The notes beneath the pieces were generated by a model that did no database searches, had not been told where the DNA came from, and worked only from the letters and a program-made list of their open reading frames with translations. A DNA stretch of 64,000 nt. Origin: CAYRXM01 sp964449465 (GTDB lineage Bacteria > Chloroflexota > Anaerolineae > JAFGEY01). Positions 7,712 to 15,474 of this stretch are shown here, piece after piece; within the stretch, counting starts at the first letter, position 1; each line of letters starts with the position of its first letter. Location: the NCBI GenBank assembly GCA_964449465.1, contig CAYVBK010000011.1:1-64000 (forward strand), in the 5' to 3' direction. Both the position numbers and the translations under genes were made by a program.

Positions 7712-8025
7712 GATCGTCGCCGCTCCAGAACGACCTGGCTGAGCGGTTTGCCGCCGGCCCGCCCCAAAGCTGCGCTCACGTCATCCAGGCAAACCCGCGC
7801 GTCGGCGCGCTCGCGCAGGTGAGGGCCAAGTTCGGTCAACAAACCGGCATCGCGGAGCGCCTGGCGGGCCAATTCCCGTTCGCCAGCAGGCGTTGCGGCC
7901 GCCAGGCTCAGCTTTTCCACCAGCCATTCAGACGCCACCGCCTGCGGCGATTTGCCCAGGCGGGTCGCTTCCTCGCGCAGCCGCCGGTATGCGTCAGATG
8001 AGAGTTTTACAGTTAATACCGTCAT
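7708..8025 (-). CDS. RHH/antitoxin-like small protein
   Basis: ATG 8025 was chosen because GGGAGA precedes it; a longer frame to 8109 has a non-conserved extension. The 105-residue protein opens 'MTVLTVKLSSDAYRRLREEA', then a ribbon-helix-helix-like 'TRLGKSPQAVASEWLVEKL', typical of antitoxins that bind DNA as dimers. The acidic/helical tail could bind a toxin. No toxin gene flanks it, so it is an orphan or a free regulator. Its promoter region shares a 20-bp motif with that of the SSB-like gene (see 8063-8082). Confidence 0.65.
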   Translation of the reverse strand: MTVLTVKLSSDAYRRLREEATRLGKSPQAVASEWLVEKLSLAAATPAGERELARQALRDAGLLTELGPHLRERADARVCLDDVSAALGRAGGKPLSQVVLERRRS

Positions 8026-8062
8026 CTCGATTTCTCCCAAAACCCGGCTCACAAATGATTCT

Positions 8063-8082
8063 GACTCTATTATACTACAAAC
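8063..8082 (-). promoter_or_regulatory. Extended -10 promoter motif shared with the SSB-like gene
   Basis: On the minus strand this reads GTTTGTAGTATAATAGAGTC with a consensus TATAAT, 38 nt before the antitoxin-like start. An 18/20 match lies at 25523-25542, 33 nt before the SSB-like gene, in the same relative orientation. Confidence 0.5.
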
Positions 8083-8124
8083 AAGCCCTCCTTCGTAGAA
8101 GGGGTTCATTGCCCGCCAGACAGA

Positions 8125-8150
8125 GGCGGCTATGGAAAGCCGCCCTACAT
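8125..8150. repeat. REP-like hairpin with CCCTAC end
   Basis: GGCGGCT (8125-8131) and AGCCGCC (8138-8144) form a perfect 7-bp stem followed by CTAC. Hairpins bordered by GTAGGG/CCCTAC also occur at 43513-43536 and 58221-58274. Confidence 0.55.
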
Positions 8151-8232
8151 CCCCTCACCCACCAACACAGACCGCCGCCCCGACGCTCCCATCGTGTATC
8201 CGTGCGGGCCAGCGGGTTGCGAACCTTTTGAG

Positions 8233-8697
8233 CTAGTCGTCTGTATCCGGTTCATCGCTGACCATCTCGATGTGTTCCTTGACCAACTCGATCAATCCGT
8301 TCGCATCATAAGCCAATTGCTCATCCCCTCGGCACATGCCCACCACCATCGGACTGGCGCGAAGCTCATCCAGGCTGCACAATCCCAAGATCGGAATGCC
8401 GTTGGCATACGCCAACCCCATTTCAACACAAACATCTGCTATATCAGTCATAGCGCCGTCGAGCAAAGCCAGGCACAGATCGCTTTGAGCAAGAGCTTGT
8501 AAATTGTCATTGTACAATTTGGCCAATGTTCGCCAGTCGGCCGAGACACCTCCATCATTCCGTCGAGCAAGCACAGGCTCAAGGCCGATCTGTTGTAAAA
8601 AATCGGTTATCAGAGAATTTGTTTGCTCTTTTCCGCCGGTTACGTATACTGCACGACCCGGTTTCGGCTTGATCAGGTAACCTTGTGTCATCGTCAA
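8233..8697 (-). CDS. Nucleoside 2-deoxyribosyltransferase-like protein
   Basis: The 154-residue protein has a Rossmann-like start ('VYVTGGKEQTN'), then 'ALAQSDLCLALLDG' and 'DVCVEMGLAYANGIPILGL'. This is the pattern of nucleoside 2-deoxyribosyltransferases and related nucleotide-cleaving domains, in which the Glu of 'VEMGLAYA' (Glu92) is the catalytic nucleophile. Such domains act as nucleotide/NAD-processing effectors or sensors in several defence systems. The start overlaps the nuclease stop by 4 bp (ATGA), so this is the last gene of a four-gene operon. The acidic C-terminus ('EPDTDD') is unusual. Enzymatic activity is inferred. Confidence 0.65.
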   Translation of the reverse strand: MTMTQGYLIKPKPGRAVYVTGGKEQTNSLITDFLQQIGLEPVLARRNDGGVSADWRTLAKLYNDNLQALAQSDLCLALLDGAMTDIADVCVEMGLAYANGIPILGLCSLDELRASPMVVGMCRGDEQLAYDANGLIELVKEHIEMVSDEPDTDD

Positions 8698-9866
8698 CTC
8701 CCGAATTGGTTGTACAGTTGCACCAGCCCCTTTGCCTTGTTGGGATTGAACAGGCTGCGTGCATACGGCTCATAAGGCGCATATTGCTCTTTGAAATAGC
8801 TCAAAATAGTGTCGGCAGCAGCAGGCACTTGACGCTCTGCGATGGCCTGGCAAACAGCCCGGTAGGGCAGCCAGTCTTTGAGCACGGCATGAAACAATGC
8901 GTCGTCTGGGCCGCCCAGCACATACGCCTTGCCCAGCGGCGACAGCGTATATCGTGACCGGCGACCATCCATCCACTTACGGGCTAATCCCAGCCGCTCC
9001 AAAAATTGCAGCGAACTGCGCACGCCGGCCGGGCCGGTTTTCCAGCCCATCTTGTGCAGTGCAGCCTGCACATCATCAATCAGACCATCAGGCATTTGCC
9101 CCAGCGCTTGTGCTGTAGCGCGGACGGCCTTAAAAGTGCGGTTGGCGTATCCCGAAAGCGCGTCCTGGATCGCCCAGGCTTCCTGCAAACTGATGTCGGT
9201 CAGCCGGCCTGACACCAATGTCACTTGCTCGGACGCCGCATCATACCAAAAGCGGCCGTTGGCCAACTGATCGAGCTGCAAGGGCAGGCCGGGCAATCGC
9301 CGCAGCCACGTTTCCAGGGTGTCGGGAACAGCCACAAACTCGGGAAATTGCGGCAAAAAAGGCGCAGCGACAAGTAATTCAAAATGCAGTTCGGCGGCGC
9401 TTTGGGTTGCTGTAGCGCAGACATCGGTCAGATCGAACTCGTCGAGCAGCGCCGAAGCATGGCGATCGATGCCCGGCAGCACGTCTCCGCGCAGGTCGTT
9501 CCAGGTGGAAAAGCGAACATCCAGACCGCCATGCGGCCAGCCGCGCAGATCGTCGGCAAAGCCGTTGAGCGAGATGTACTGAATCCCCGTGCAGTCCAGG
9601 TCTCGCGCCGCCGCCATCCGCCGGCCAGGGTTGACATCGCGCGCGGCCGCCGGGCGGTCGGCAAAGAACTTGGCCTCGATCAGATAACGCCCTTGAGCAT
9701 CTTCGACAATCCCATCGCACTGCCACCACCGTCCCGATCTGCCGTGCAGATAGCTCGACCACTCGCGCACCCGGCATTGACCCGATTTGTGATAATGGCT
9801 GAGGATCAGGTCTTCAAAAGCAAAACCCTGTTCGGTGGCAGAGGTGGGAAAAACGATGTGCGCCAT
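8694..9866 (-). CDS. PD-(D/E)XK restriction-endonuclease-like protein with C-terminal winged helix
   Basis: 390 residues. The N-terminus has a Mrr/Holliday-resolvase-type core: Glu18 in 'GFAFEDLI', then Asp51 and Glu64-x-Lys66 in 'CDGIVEDAQGRYLIEAK'. These are the metal-binding and catalytic residues of a PD-(D/E)XK nuclease. A middle region (about 130-230) is uncharacterised. Around 280-330 a winged-helix-like stretch ('SLQFLERLGLARKWMDGRRSRYTLSPLGKAYV') could bind DNA. It is third in the operon, 26 bp after the gene upstream and overlapping the deoxyribosyltransferase-like gene. I infer a restriction or abortive-infection effector; the target signal is unknown. Confidence 0.7.
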   Translation of the reverse strand: MAHIVFPTSATEQGFAFEDLILSHYHKSGQCRVREWSSYLHGRSGRWWQCDGIVEDAQGRYLIEAKFFADRPAAARDVNPGRRMAAARDLDCTGIQYISLNGFADDLRGWPHGGLDVRFSTWNDLRGDVLPGIDRHASALLDEFDLTDVCATATQSAAELHFELLVAAPFLPQFPEFVAVPDTLETWLRRLPGLPLQLDQLANGRFWYDAASEQVTLVSGRLTDISLQEAWAIQDALSGYANRTFKAVRATAQALGQMPDGLIDDVQAALHKMGWKTGPAGVRSSLQFLERLGLARKWMDGRRSRYTLSPLGKAYVLGGPDDALFHAVLKDWLPYRAVCQAIAERQVPAAADTILSYFKEQYAPYEPYARSLFNPNKAKGLVQLYNQFGS

Positions 9867-9892
9867 AGTCGGTTACTTGTGAAAAAGCCTCC

Positions 9893-10450
9893 CTATTTGT
9901 CGCCCTCAAACAACCTGCCGCCCCACCAGCCCAACGCCTGCCCGGCAAACGCCTTGAGCGCGTCAACATCTTTTTGTCCGGGCAAGCCTTCCCGCCACGC
10001 GCTCATCACCGTCTCGGCAAAAGCGATGGACACGTCCGGCGCCCAATCTTTGAACTGGGATTGGGATTCGCGTTCAAAGCGGTACAACCCCAGCAGCAGG
10101 CCCATACAGAATTGGTTCACCTCGTCGTTCAGGCGCATCCCTTGATACCGGCGCAGCTCTTCCAGAAACGGCTCAAGTATTTCTTTAACCATCTCGTAAG
10201 CAGCTTCATCCGTCTCGACATAGCCATAGCGCGTCTTGCCAGCCCGACGCCAAACCTCTTCGGCCTTTAATGTTTCCAATTCGTCGAACAATTCAATGGC
10301 GACCCATTCTGGATCGATGTCTTCCAGGTCGTCCAACGCCATCTCGGCAATGCGGACAGCCAGGGCGGCGTCGCTGCGGGCCAGCCTTTTCAAAATGGAC
10401 AGCGCGTCTTGGGGTGCAAGGTGATCAACGATCTCGAACGGATCACTCAT
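9893..10450 (-). CDS. Hypothetical acidic helical protein
   Basis: ATG 10450 overlaps the upstream stop by 4 bp; the longer frame to 10582 only adds Gly/Arg-rich shadow sequence. The 185-residue protein is acidic and helical ('LAPQDALSILKRLARSDAAL', then 'ALDDLEDIDPEWVAIELFDELE' in pattern). It has no motif I can name with certainty. Coupling on both sides places it firmly in the nuclease/deoxyribosyltransferase operon, so it is likely a subunit or regulator of that system. Confidence 0.65.
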   Translation of the reverse strand: MSDPFEIVDHLAPQDALSILKRLARSDAALAVRIAEMALDDLEDIDPEWVAIELFDELETLKAEEVWRRAGKTRYGYVETDEAAYEMVKEILEPFLEELRRYQGMRLNDEVNQFCMGLLLGLYRFERESQSQFKDWAPDVSIAFAETVMSAWREGLPGQKDVDALKAFAGQALGWWGGRLFEGDK

Positions 10451-10899
10451 CGCTGCGCCGCCAGGTCGGCCTCGATTTCGGCAATCATCGCCGCGCACTG
10501 GGCCAGTTCGGCCTGCTGCTCGGCCATCTGATCCTCGGCCTGGATGACAAACATTTCCAGCACATCGTTCTGAATTCGCCAATCCTCCCGCGCCGCGTCG
10601 TCGTCGGCCTTGGCCAACAATCGCTGCGTGATTGCTTGTTGATAGCGGGCGGTTTCCAGTTCATGCGTCGCTTCTTCAAGTTCAGCCTGCGCCCGCGCCG
10701 CGCGAGCCTGCCAGTTTTGCAGCACCTCGTGTTTGATCCTTGACATCTCCCTACATTGAACATCAACGCCCTTTGATGAGATGGATAGAAACTTGGATAC
10801 CTGCCTGCAAGTATAGAGGTTTTTATCCGGCTGACGAATCCACCTGGGCGGACACACCGTGTGTAAACAAGCCGGGTTCACAACCAGACACTGTTTCAT
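10447..10899 (-). CDS. Coiled-coil protein heading the nuclease operon
   Basis: Residues 52-150 form a long coiled coil ('QARAARAQAELEEATHELE...QAEDQMAEQQAELAQ'-type heptads), like small partners of SMC or nuclease subunits. The start is uncertain. ATG 10899 has AGGTGG four bases before it and lies 24 nt after a TATAAT, so it fits the promoter. ATG 10746 would begin exactly at the coiled coil, but its GGGAG touches the start codon with no spacer. The first 51 residues look poorly conserved. The stop overlaps the next start (ATGA), giving a tightly coupled four-gene operon to 8233. Confidence 0.6.
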   Translation of the reverse strand: MKQCLVVNPACLHTVCPPRWIRQPDKNLYTCRQVSKFLSISSKGVDVQCREMSRIKHEVLQNWQARAARAQAELEEATHELETARYQQAITQRLLAKADDDAAREDWRIQNDVLEMFVIQAEDQMAEQQAELAQCAAMIAEIEADLAAQR

Positions 10900-10988
10900 C
10901 TCACCACCTGGCGAATTTCCAACATTATAACATACACTGTCCTTATCGTGAAATCACGCGCAATGATCGTCGCTTTCCTATAGAACAA
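10885..10988 (-). promoter_or_regulatory. Left copy of duplicated promoter cassette
   Basis: This ~104-bp segment aligns without gaps to 23343-23446 with about 12 mismatches. On the minus strand it holds TATAAT (10929-10924) with a weak TTCACG-like -35 about 17 bp upstream, then AGGTGG and ATG (10899). It directly heads the coiled-coil/nuclease/deoxyribosyltransferase operon. The longest identical stretch is 25 bp and spans the ribosome site and start codon. Confidence 0.75.
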
Positions 10989-11164
10989 GCCGATGTCTCG
11001 ACAAGACTGCCGAGTTGCTGCACATGCCATATTCGCACCCAAGAGGCAAATATAGTGCTACTTCTGCTATTGGTTTGGCCTTGTCTAGAAATCTTGCACC
11101 CTCTCACTGCACATTTTTCATCCCCGACAGTTTGACGTACTCGCGAAAAATCATTTTCGCCCCA
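10989..11164. other. Intergenic spacer before the dnd operon, with one hairpin
   Basis: No ORF looks real here. GCGAAAA (11143-11149) and TTTTCGC (11154-11160) form a 7-bp stem with loop ATCA immediately upstream of the dnd promoter repeats. It could be an operator or a weak terminator element; nothing else stands out. Confidence 0.5.
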
Positions 11165-11209
11165 AAATCCATAGATTAAATTGACAAATCCATAGATTTA
11201 GAGTAGAAT
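11165..11209 (+). promoter_or_regulatory. Consensus promoter overlapped by two operator-like repeats; leaderless start
   Basis: TTGACA (11181-11186), a 17-bp spacer and TAGAAT (11204-11209) make a strong sigma-70-type promoter. AAATCCATAGATT occurs twice (11165-11177 and 11186-11198), 21 bp apart, so on the same helix face. Each is itself AATC-CATA-GATT dyad-symmetric, and the pair brackets the -35. The ATG of the next gene (11216) begins only 6 nt after the -10, so the transcript is probably leaderless. The arrangement fits autorepression by the RHH protein it encodes. Confidence 0.7.
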
Positions 11210-11215
11210 TTTGAT

Positions 11216-11533
11216 ATGAACAAAGATGGCTACACGTCTGTTTATGTATCAAAGGAACTCAAGCGTCAGCTTGTCGAGATAGCCAGGTCCCAAGATTATC
11301 ACATTGGGTGCGGACGGGGGTCTCGTCTTGCTGAATTCATTGCGGCAATGCTCCAAGAGTACAGTGGCACGTCACAAAAGGATTCTGTTATCTCGACTTT
11401 TTCAGACGATCTCAGTCCCGAATTACGTCACTGCGTAACAAGGTTGAGCAAAATGGATCATACGCAGCAAAAGAGAGCCTGTGCAATGCTCAATTTGCTT
11501 TTTGATGATCAGAGATCAGAGCAAGAGCAATGA
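11216..11533 (+). CDS. Ribbon-helix-helix-like regulator of the dnd operon
   Basis: 105 residues, starting 'MNKDGYTSVYVSKELKRQL', an RHH-type beta strand and helix, followed by 'RLAEFIAAMLQEY'. It is short, basic at the N-terminus, and first in the phosphorothioation operon. The twin operator-like repeats in its own promoter support autoregulation, inferred rather than shown. dndC follows after 58 bp. Many dnd clusters use DndB as repressor; here a DGQHR protein is encoded at the far end instead, so this small protein may be the operon's local regulator. Confidence 0.6.
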   Translation: MNKDGYTSVYVSKELKRQLVEIARSQDYHIGCGRGSRLAEFIAAMLQEYSGTSQKDSVISTFSDDLSPELRHCVTRLSKMDHTQQKRACAMLNLLFDDQRSEQEQ

Positions 11534-11591
11534 CAGCAATTGCAAAAAAAGAGCAATCTGGCTATGATATATGTGGGAGGCTCAACAAGAT

Positions 11592-13013
11592 ATGCGTGAA
11601 CAAGACTCTGTTTTCGATCACTTTTCACTGGATGACATCTATAAAGAAATTTGCCAGGTTTATTTGAACTATCCCCACCCTTGGGTCATCGGATATAGTG
11701 GAGGCAAAGACTCAACAGCCACGCTACAGCTAGTTTGGTATGCTTTGGCCAAACTACCCGTTGAGCAGCGTCAAAAACGAGTCTATGTGATCTCTTCAGA
11801 TACGCTTGTCGAAACACCACCTATCGTCAGGTATGTAGATGAAACACTTCAAGCTATCGAAAAACGGTCAAATGAATTTAACATGCCGTTCGAGGTAGCC
11901 AAGCTCACTCCAATTTTGGATGACACTTTTTGGGTGAACCTGATTGGGCGCGGATATCCAGCGCCGAATACGATGTTCCGATGGTGTACTGAACGGCTCA
12001 AGATCAAAGCATCCAATCGCTTTATATTGGATCGAGTGTCGAAATATGGTGAAGTCATTCTGGTGTTGGGAATGCGCGCCGGAGAAAGTGTAGCGCGAGA
12101 CCAAGTAATCGACAAACACCGTTTTGGCGGACACATTCTTTCACGCCATGGGCAACTACCTGGCGCATGGGTTTATATGCCCATTGAACATTTTTCGGTG
12201 GAAGATGTTTGGAACTATTTGCTGCAAAAACCTTCTCCTTGGGGCAGCGATAACCGTCGCTTGCGCGCAATTTATCAATCGGCCAATGACGGTGAATGCC
12301 CGATGGTTGTGGATGATACAACCCCGCCTTGTGGAAACAGCCGCTTTGGCTGTTGGGTATGCACTGTGGTTGAACAGGATACCTCAATGGAAGCAATGAT
12401 TGATTCAGGAGAAGAGTGGATGATTCCTTTGCTCGAGTTCAGGGATTGGTTGGCATCTACCCAAGATCCCAACGTCAAGCCGATGCAACGCGAATACAAA
12501 GGACGAAATGGACGTGTCCGAATTACCAATAAAGGGTTGCTATGGCGAACGTTTACATTGGATTTTTCCCAAGAGATGCTCAGACGATTACTGGAAACAC
12601 AGACGGCTGTTCAAAGATTTGATCCAAGTCTTGAGCTGGTCAGCGAAAGCGAATTGCGCGAAATTCGCCGTCTGTGGTTGACAGAACGCCAAGATTGGAA
12701 AGATGATCTGCCTCGGATTGTACAAGAAATGACAGGTCGAAAAATCGAGTGGGAAGTCAATGATGTGAACAGACCAGGACAGATGGAACTGGATTTGCTA
12801 ATGCAGACAACGCAGCAGCACGACGTACCGGTGAGACTTGTCCAAAAATTGTTGGATGCCGAATGGCAGTACTATGGTATGCGGCGTCGAGGGTTAATTC
12901 ACAAGACCATTGAGCAAATTCTAAGTGAAGACTGGCGCTCTTTGGAGCAAATACAAGCTGAGATAGAGCAAGAACGCAATCCGCACACAACACTTGCAGG
13001 CGGCGTTGTATGA
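11592..13013 (+). CDS. dndC: DndC: PAPS-reductase-family ATP pyrophosphatase of DNA phosphorothioation
   Basis: ATG 11592 was chosen because GGGAGG (11575-11580) precedes it; ATG 11571 is an in-frame alternative. The protein (473 aa) has the PP-loop SGGKDS (36-41) that adenylates the DNA backbone target. It also has four well-placed cysteines for the Fe-S cluster ('RWCTERLK', 'GECPMVV' and 'GCWVC'). DndC with DndD and DndE exchanges a non-bridging phosphate oxygen for sulphur supplied by a DndA/IscS-type desulfurase. Its stop overlaps the dndD start by 4 bp. The length matches the family. Confidence 0.92.
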   Translation: MREQDSVFDHFSLDDIYKEICQVYLNYPHPWVIGYSGGKDSTATLQLVWYALAKLPVEQRQKRVYVISSDTLVETPPIVRYVDETLQAIEKRSNEFNMPFEVAKLTPILDDTFWVNLIGRGYPAPNTMFRWCTERLKIKASNRFILDRVSKYGEVILVLGMRAGESVARDQVIDKHRFGGHILSRHGQLPGAWVYMPIEHFSVEDVWNYLLQKPSPWGSDNRRLRAIYQSANDGECPMVVDDTTPPCGNSRFGCWVCTVVEQDTSMEAMIDSGEEWMIPLLEFRDWLASTQDPNVKPMQREYKGRNGRVRITNKGLLWRTFTLDFSQEMLRRLLETQTAVQRFDPSLELVSESELREIRRLWLTERQDWKDDLPRIVQEMTGRKIEWEVNDVNRPGQMELDLLMQTTQQHDVPVRLVQKLLDAEWQYYGMRRRGLIHKTIEQILSEDWRSLEQIQAEIEQERNPHTTLAGGVV

Positions 13014-15052
13014 TCATCCATCAACTCAGACTAGAGAATTTTGGGATATATAGAGAGCAAATCTTTGATCTGACGCCTCATCCTTTTGCCGATTTGAACC
13101 GCCCTATTATTCTTGTTAGGGGACAGAATGGTTCCGGTAAAACAACGTTTATTGAGGCTATTCGGTTATGTTTGCATGGCTCATTGCTGTTGGGCAGTCG
13201 CGTCAGTCGAACAGATTATGAAGCATATCTGGCGCAGCACATTCACGTCCCGTTGAAAGCAAATGGTCATCCTCACAAGGCCAGGATCGCTCTCTCTTTG
13301 GATTATGTAAGCGCGGGTCAAAAAAAACACTATGAAATTGCACGTGAATGGCAAGTTGTTCAAGGCAATGTTAGAGAATATGTACATATTCTGGAAGATG
13401 GCCAAGAGATTGATGATTTAGAAACGAGAGAACATAAGGATAGTTTTTTGCGTGAATTGATCCCTCCTGGCATAGCCGATTTGTTCTTTTTTGATGGCGA
13501 GAGGCTTTTTGCGCTGGCTGAAAATGGAACGAGTAGCGAATTATTGGCGGGAACCATCAAATCTCTGTTAGGGCTTGATCTGGTAGAGCAGCTACAAAAG
13601 GACCTTGATATTTATCTTGCTCGGCAGAACGACAAGCAAGATCAATCACACTTGCAGGATCAACTATATCAACTTGCTCAAGAAATATCAGCATTGGAAT
13701 GCGAGCGGTCTGATCTGTATGCCGAACAGCGGACGAATGAAAAAGCAATTACTCGACTCCATTCAGTTATTGCTCAGCAAGAACAGCAAATTGCCAGCGC
13801 GGGAAGCTGGTTTGCTGAACGGTTAAACGAACTCCAGCTGAAGCGCGAACGGTTGACAACCGAGATCGACCTGCAACGTCGTCAGGTGCAGGAGTTGACC
13901 AGCGGACTGATGCCTTTTGCGATCGCGCCCCAAATATGTCTCTGGGTTGCTGAACGCCTGCGTTTGGAGGCCGAATATGAACGTGGAAAAGCCGCGCAAC
14001 AGGTCTTGGTAGATCAGATCGAACGCATTTCGAATGAATTGTCCAAGCCCGAGTTTTGGATTGATACAGGTCTGGATAACCGCGCCGTCCAGGAAAAAAT
14101 TCTTGCCAGACTCACCGCGACTCTGCGGCAGACTATTCAGACGCCGGATATTTCCGCCCAAGAGATCATCCTGCGCGTTTCTGAACAGGAGCGGCAAACT
14201 TTGCAGGGGTGGATTGATTTAGCCACAACCCAAACACCACACGAGTTTTGCCGGGCCATCGACCATTTGGAGGACCTGGAGCGAGAACTTGATCAGGTTA
14301 AACAAGGGATGTCGCAGATTCCAGCTGATGAAGCACTCGGGCCATTAGCGGAGACATTGCAAAACCTCAATCGACAACTAGGCAGCCTTGAAAAGACCGC
14401 CGCTGATTTGAATGATCAGATGAAGAGTCTGAACTATCGCCTGGAACAAATGGGATATCAGCGGGAACGGGTGCGCCGGCAGCTTGTAGAACAGGGGCAA
14501 AACGATCAACGAATCCGCCTGGTAGGACAAACACAGCTTGTGCTCCAGGCTTATATCGACAAGTTACAACGGGCAAAACTCGATGCATTGAAAAAAACAT
14601 TGTTGGCCCGATTCAACGCGCTATGCCGCAAAGAGGACCTGGTCAATGAAATCGAAATAGACCCTGTGACTTGGGAGATGACGCTTTATCGCCAGAAGCA
14701 TCGTTTCAAGTTCAAGCAACTCTCGGCCGGCGAACGGCAGTTGCTGGCTATGGCGATAATGTGGGCACTAAAAGAGATTTCAAATGTGCCGATGCCCGTG
14801 ATCGTAGACACGCCTTTGGGACGGTTGGACAGCAGCCACCGTTCGAGTGTCATTCAGAACTATTTGCCTTACGCCGGTCATCAGGTCATTTTGTTGGCGA
14901 CAGATACAGAGATTGATGATCAAATGCTAGACTGGCTGTCTCCAGCCATTTCACGATCCTATCATCTAGATTATGACACGTCTCTAGGAGCAACCACTGT
15001 TTGTGAAACCGTGCTCACAGATCATCCGGTTTTGGAAGAGGTAGCGACCTGA
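13010..15052 (+). CDS. dndD: DndD: SMC/RecN-like ATPase of DNA phosphorothioation
   Basis: 680 residues. Walker A is GQNGSGKT (38-45). Long coiled coils run through about 200-540. The signature 'LSAGERQLL' is near residue 570 and Walker B 'PVIVDTPLGRLD' near 596. This is the ABC-type ATPase layout of DndD, which is thought to open or nick DNA for sulphur insertion. It is coupled to dndC (ATGA) and to dndE (TGATG). Its head sequences differ clearly from those of the second DndD-like ATPase at 18801-20765, so the two are paralogues with separate jobs. Confidence 0.9.
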   Translation: MIIHQLRLENFGIYREQIFDLTPHPFADLNRPIILVRGQNGSGKTTFIEAIRLCLHGSLLLGSRVSRTDYEAYLAQHIHVPLKANGHPHKARIALSLDYVSAGQKKHYEIAREWQVVQGNVREYVHILEDGQEIDDLETREHKDSFLRELIPPGIADLFFFDGERLFALAENGTSSELLAGTIKSLLGLDLVEQLQKDLDIYLARQNDKQDQSHLQDQLYQLAQEISALECERSDLYAEQRTNEKAITRLHSVIAQQEQQIASAGSWFAERLNELQLKRERLTTEIDLQRRQVQELTSGLMPFAIAPQICLWVAERLRLEAEYERGKAAQQVLVDQIERISNELSKPEFWIDTGLDNRAVQEKILARLTATLRQTIQTPDISAQEIILRVSEQERQTLQGWIDLATTQTPHEFCRAIDHLEDLERELDQVKQGMSQIPADEALGPLAETLQNLNRQLGSLEKTAADLNDQMKSLNYRLEQMGYQRERVRRQLVEQGQNDQRIRLVGQTQLVLQAYIDKLQRAKLDALKKTLLARFNALCRKEDLVNEIEIDPVTWEMTLYRQKHRFKFKQLSAGERQLLAMAIMWALKEISNVPMPVIVDTPLGRLDSSHRSSVIQNYLPYAGHQVILLATDTEIDDQMLDWLSPAISRSYHLDYDTSLGATTVCETVLTDHPVLEEVAT

Positions 15053-15474
15053 TGAAACTCTATCGTTTACGTCTAAGTGAACAAGTATCGCATCATCTCA
15101 GTCTTTTGAAGGCACGGACAGGATTGACACCCAATATTCTCTGCCGCATAGGTTTTTGTCTCTCTTTGAATGATCCAGCGATCCCAAACCTTGATGACTA
15201 TCCTGATGACACAGAAAAAGAGATCAATCGCCATACGCTAACCGGCCAATGGGATTCTTTGTTTGTAGCACTAGTAAAGGAGCGTTGTTATCGCGATGGT
15301 CAACTTTTCGATGAAGAAAATCTGGCTAACTATTTTCGTGCGCATGTGAATCGAGGCGTATTGTTGCTTTACAAACGAGTTCGTTCGCTAAATGATCTTG
15401 GGCAATTGATGCCCAGAGATGTTTGCCAAGAAATCCAGACTATCCAAGACTCGGAGACCGAATATGCCAATTGA
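15052..15474 (+). CDS. dndE: DndE: small DNA-binding subunit of DNA phosphorothioation
   Basis: 140 residues, beginning 'MKLYRLRLSEQVSHHLSLLK' and continuing with 'ARTGLTPNILCRIGFCLSL', the typical DndE N-terminus. The C-terminal half holds 'FRAHVNRGVLLLYKRV', matching the family's conserved end. DndE forms multimers that bind nicked DNA. It overlaps dndD by one base and the desulfurase start by 11 bases, so the four modification genes form one coupled unit. Confidence 0.9.
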   Translation: MKLYRLRLSEQVSHHLSLLKARTGLTPNILCRIGFCLSLNDPAIPNLDDYPDDTEKEINRHTLTGQWDSLFVALVKERCYRDGQLFDEENLANYFRAHVNRGVLLLYKRVRSLNDLGQLMPRDVCQEIQTIQDSETEYAN

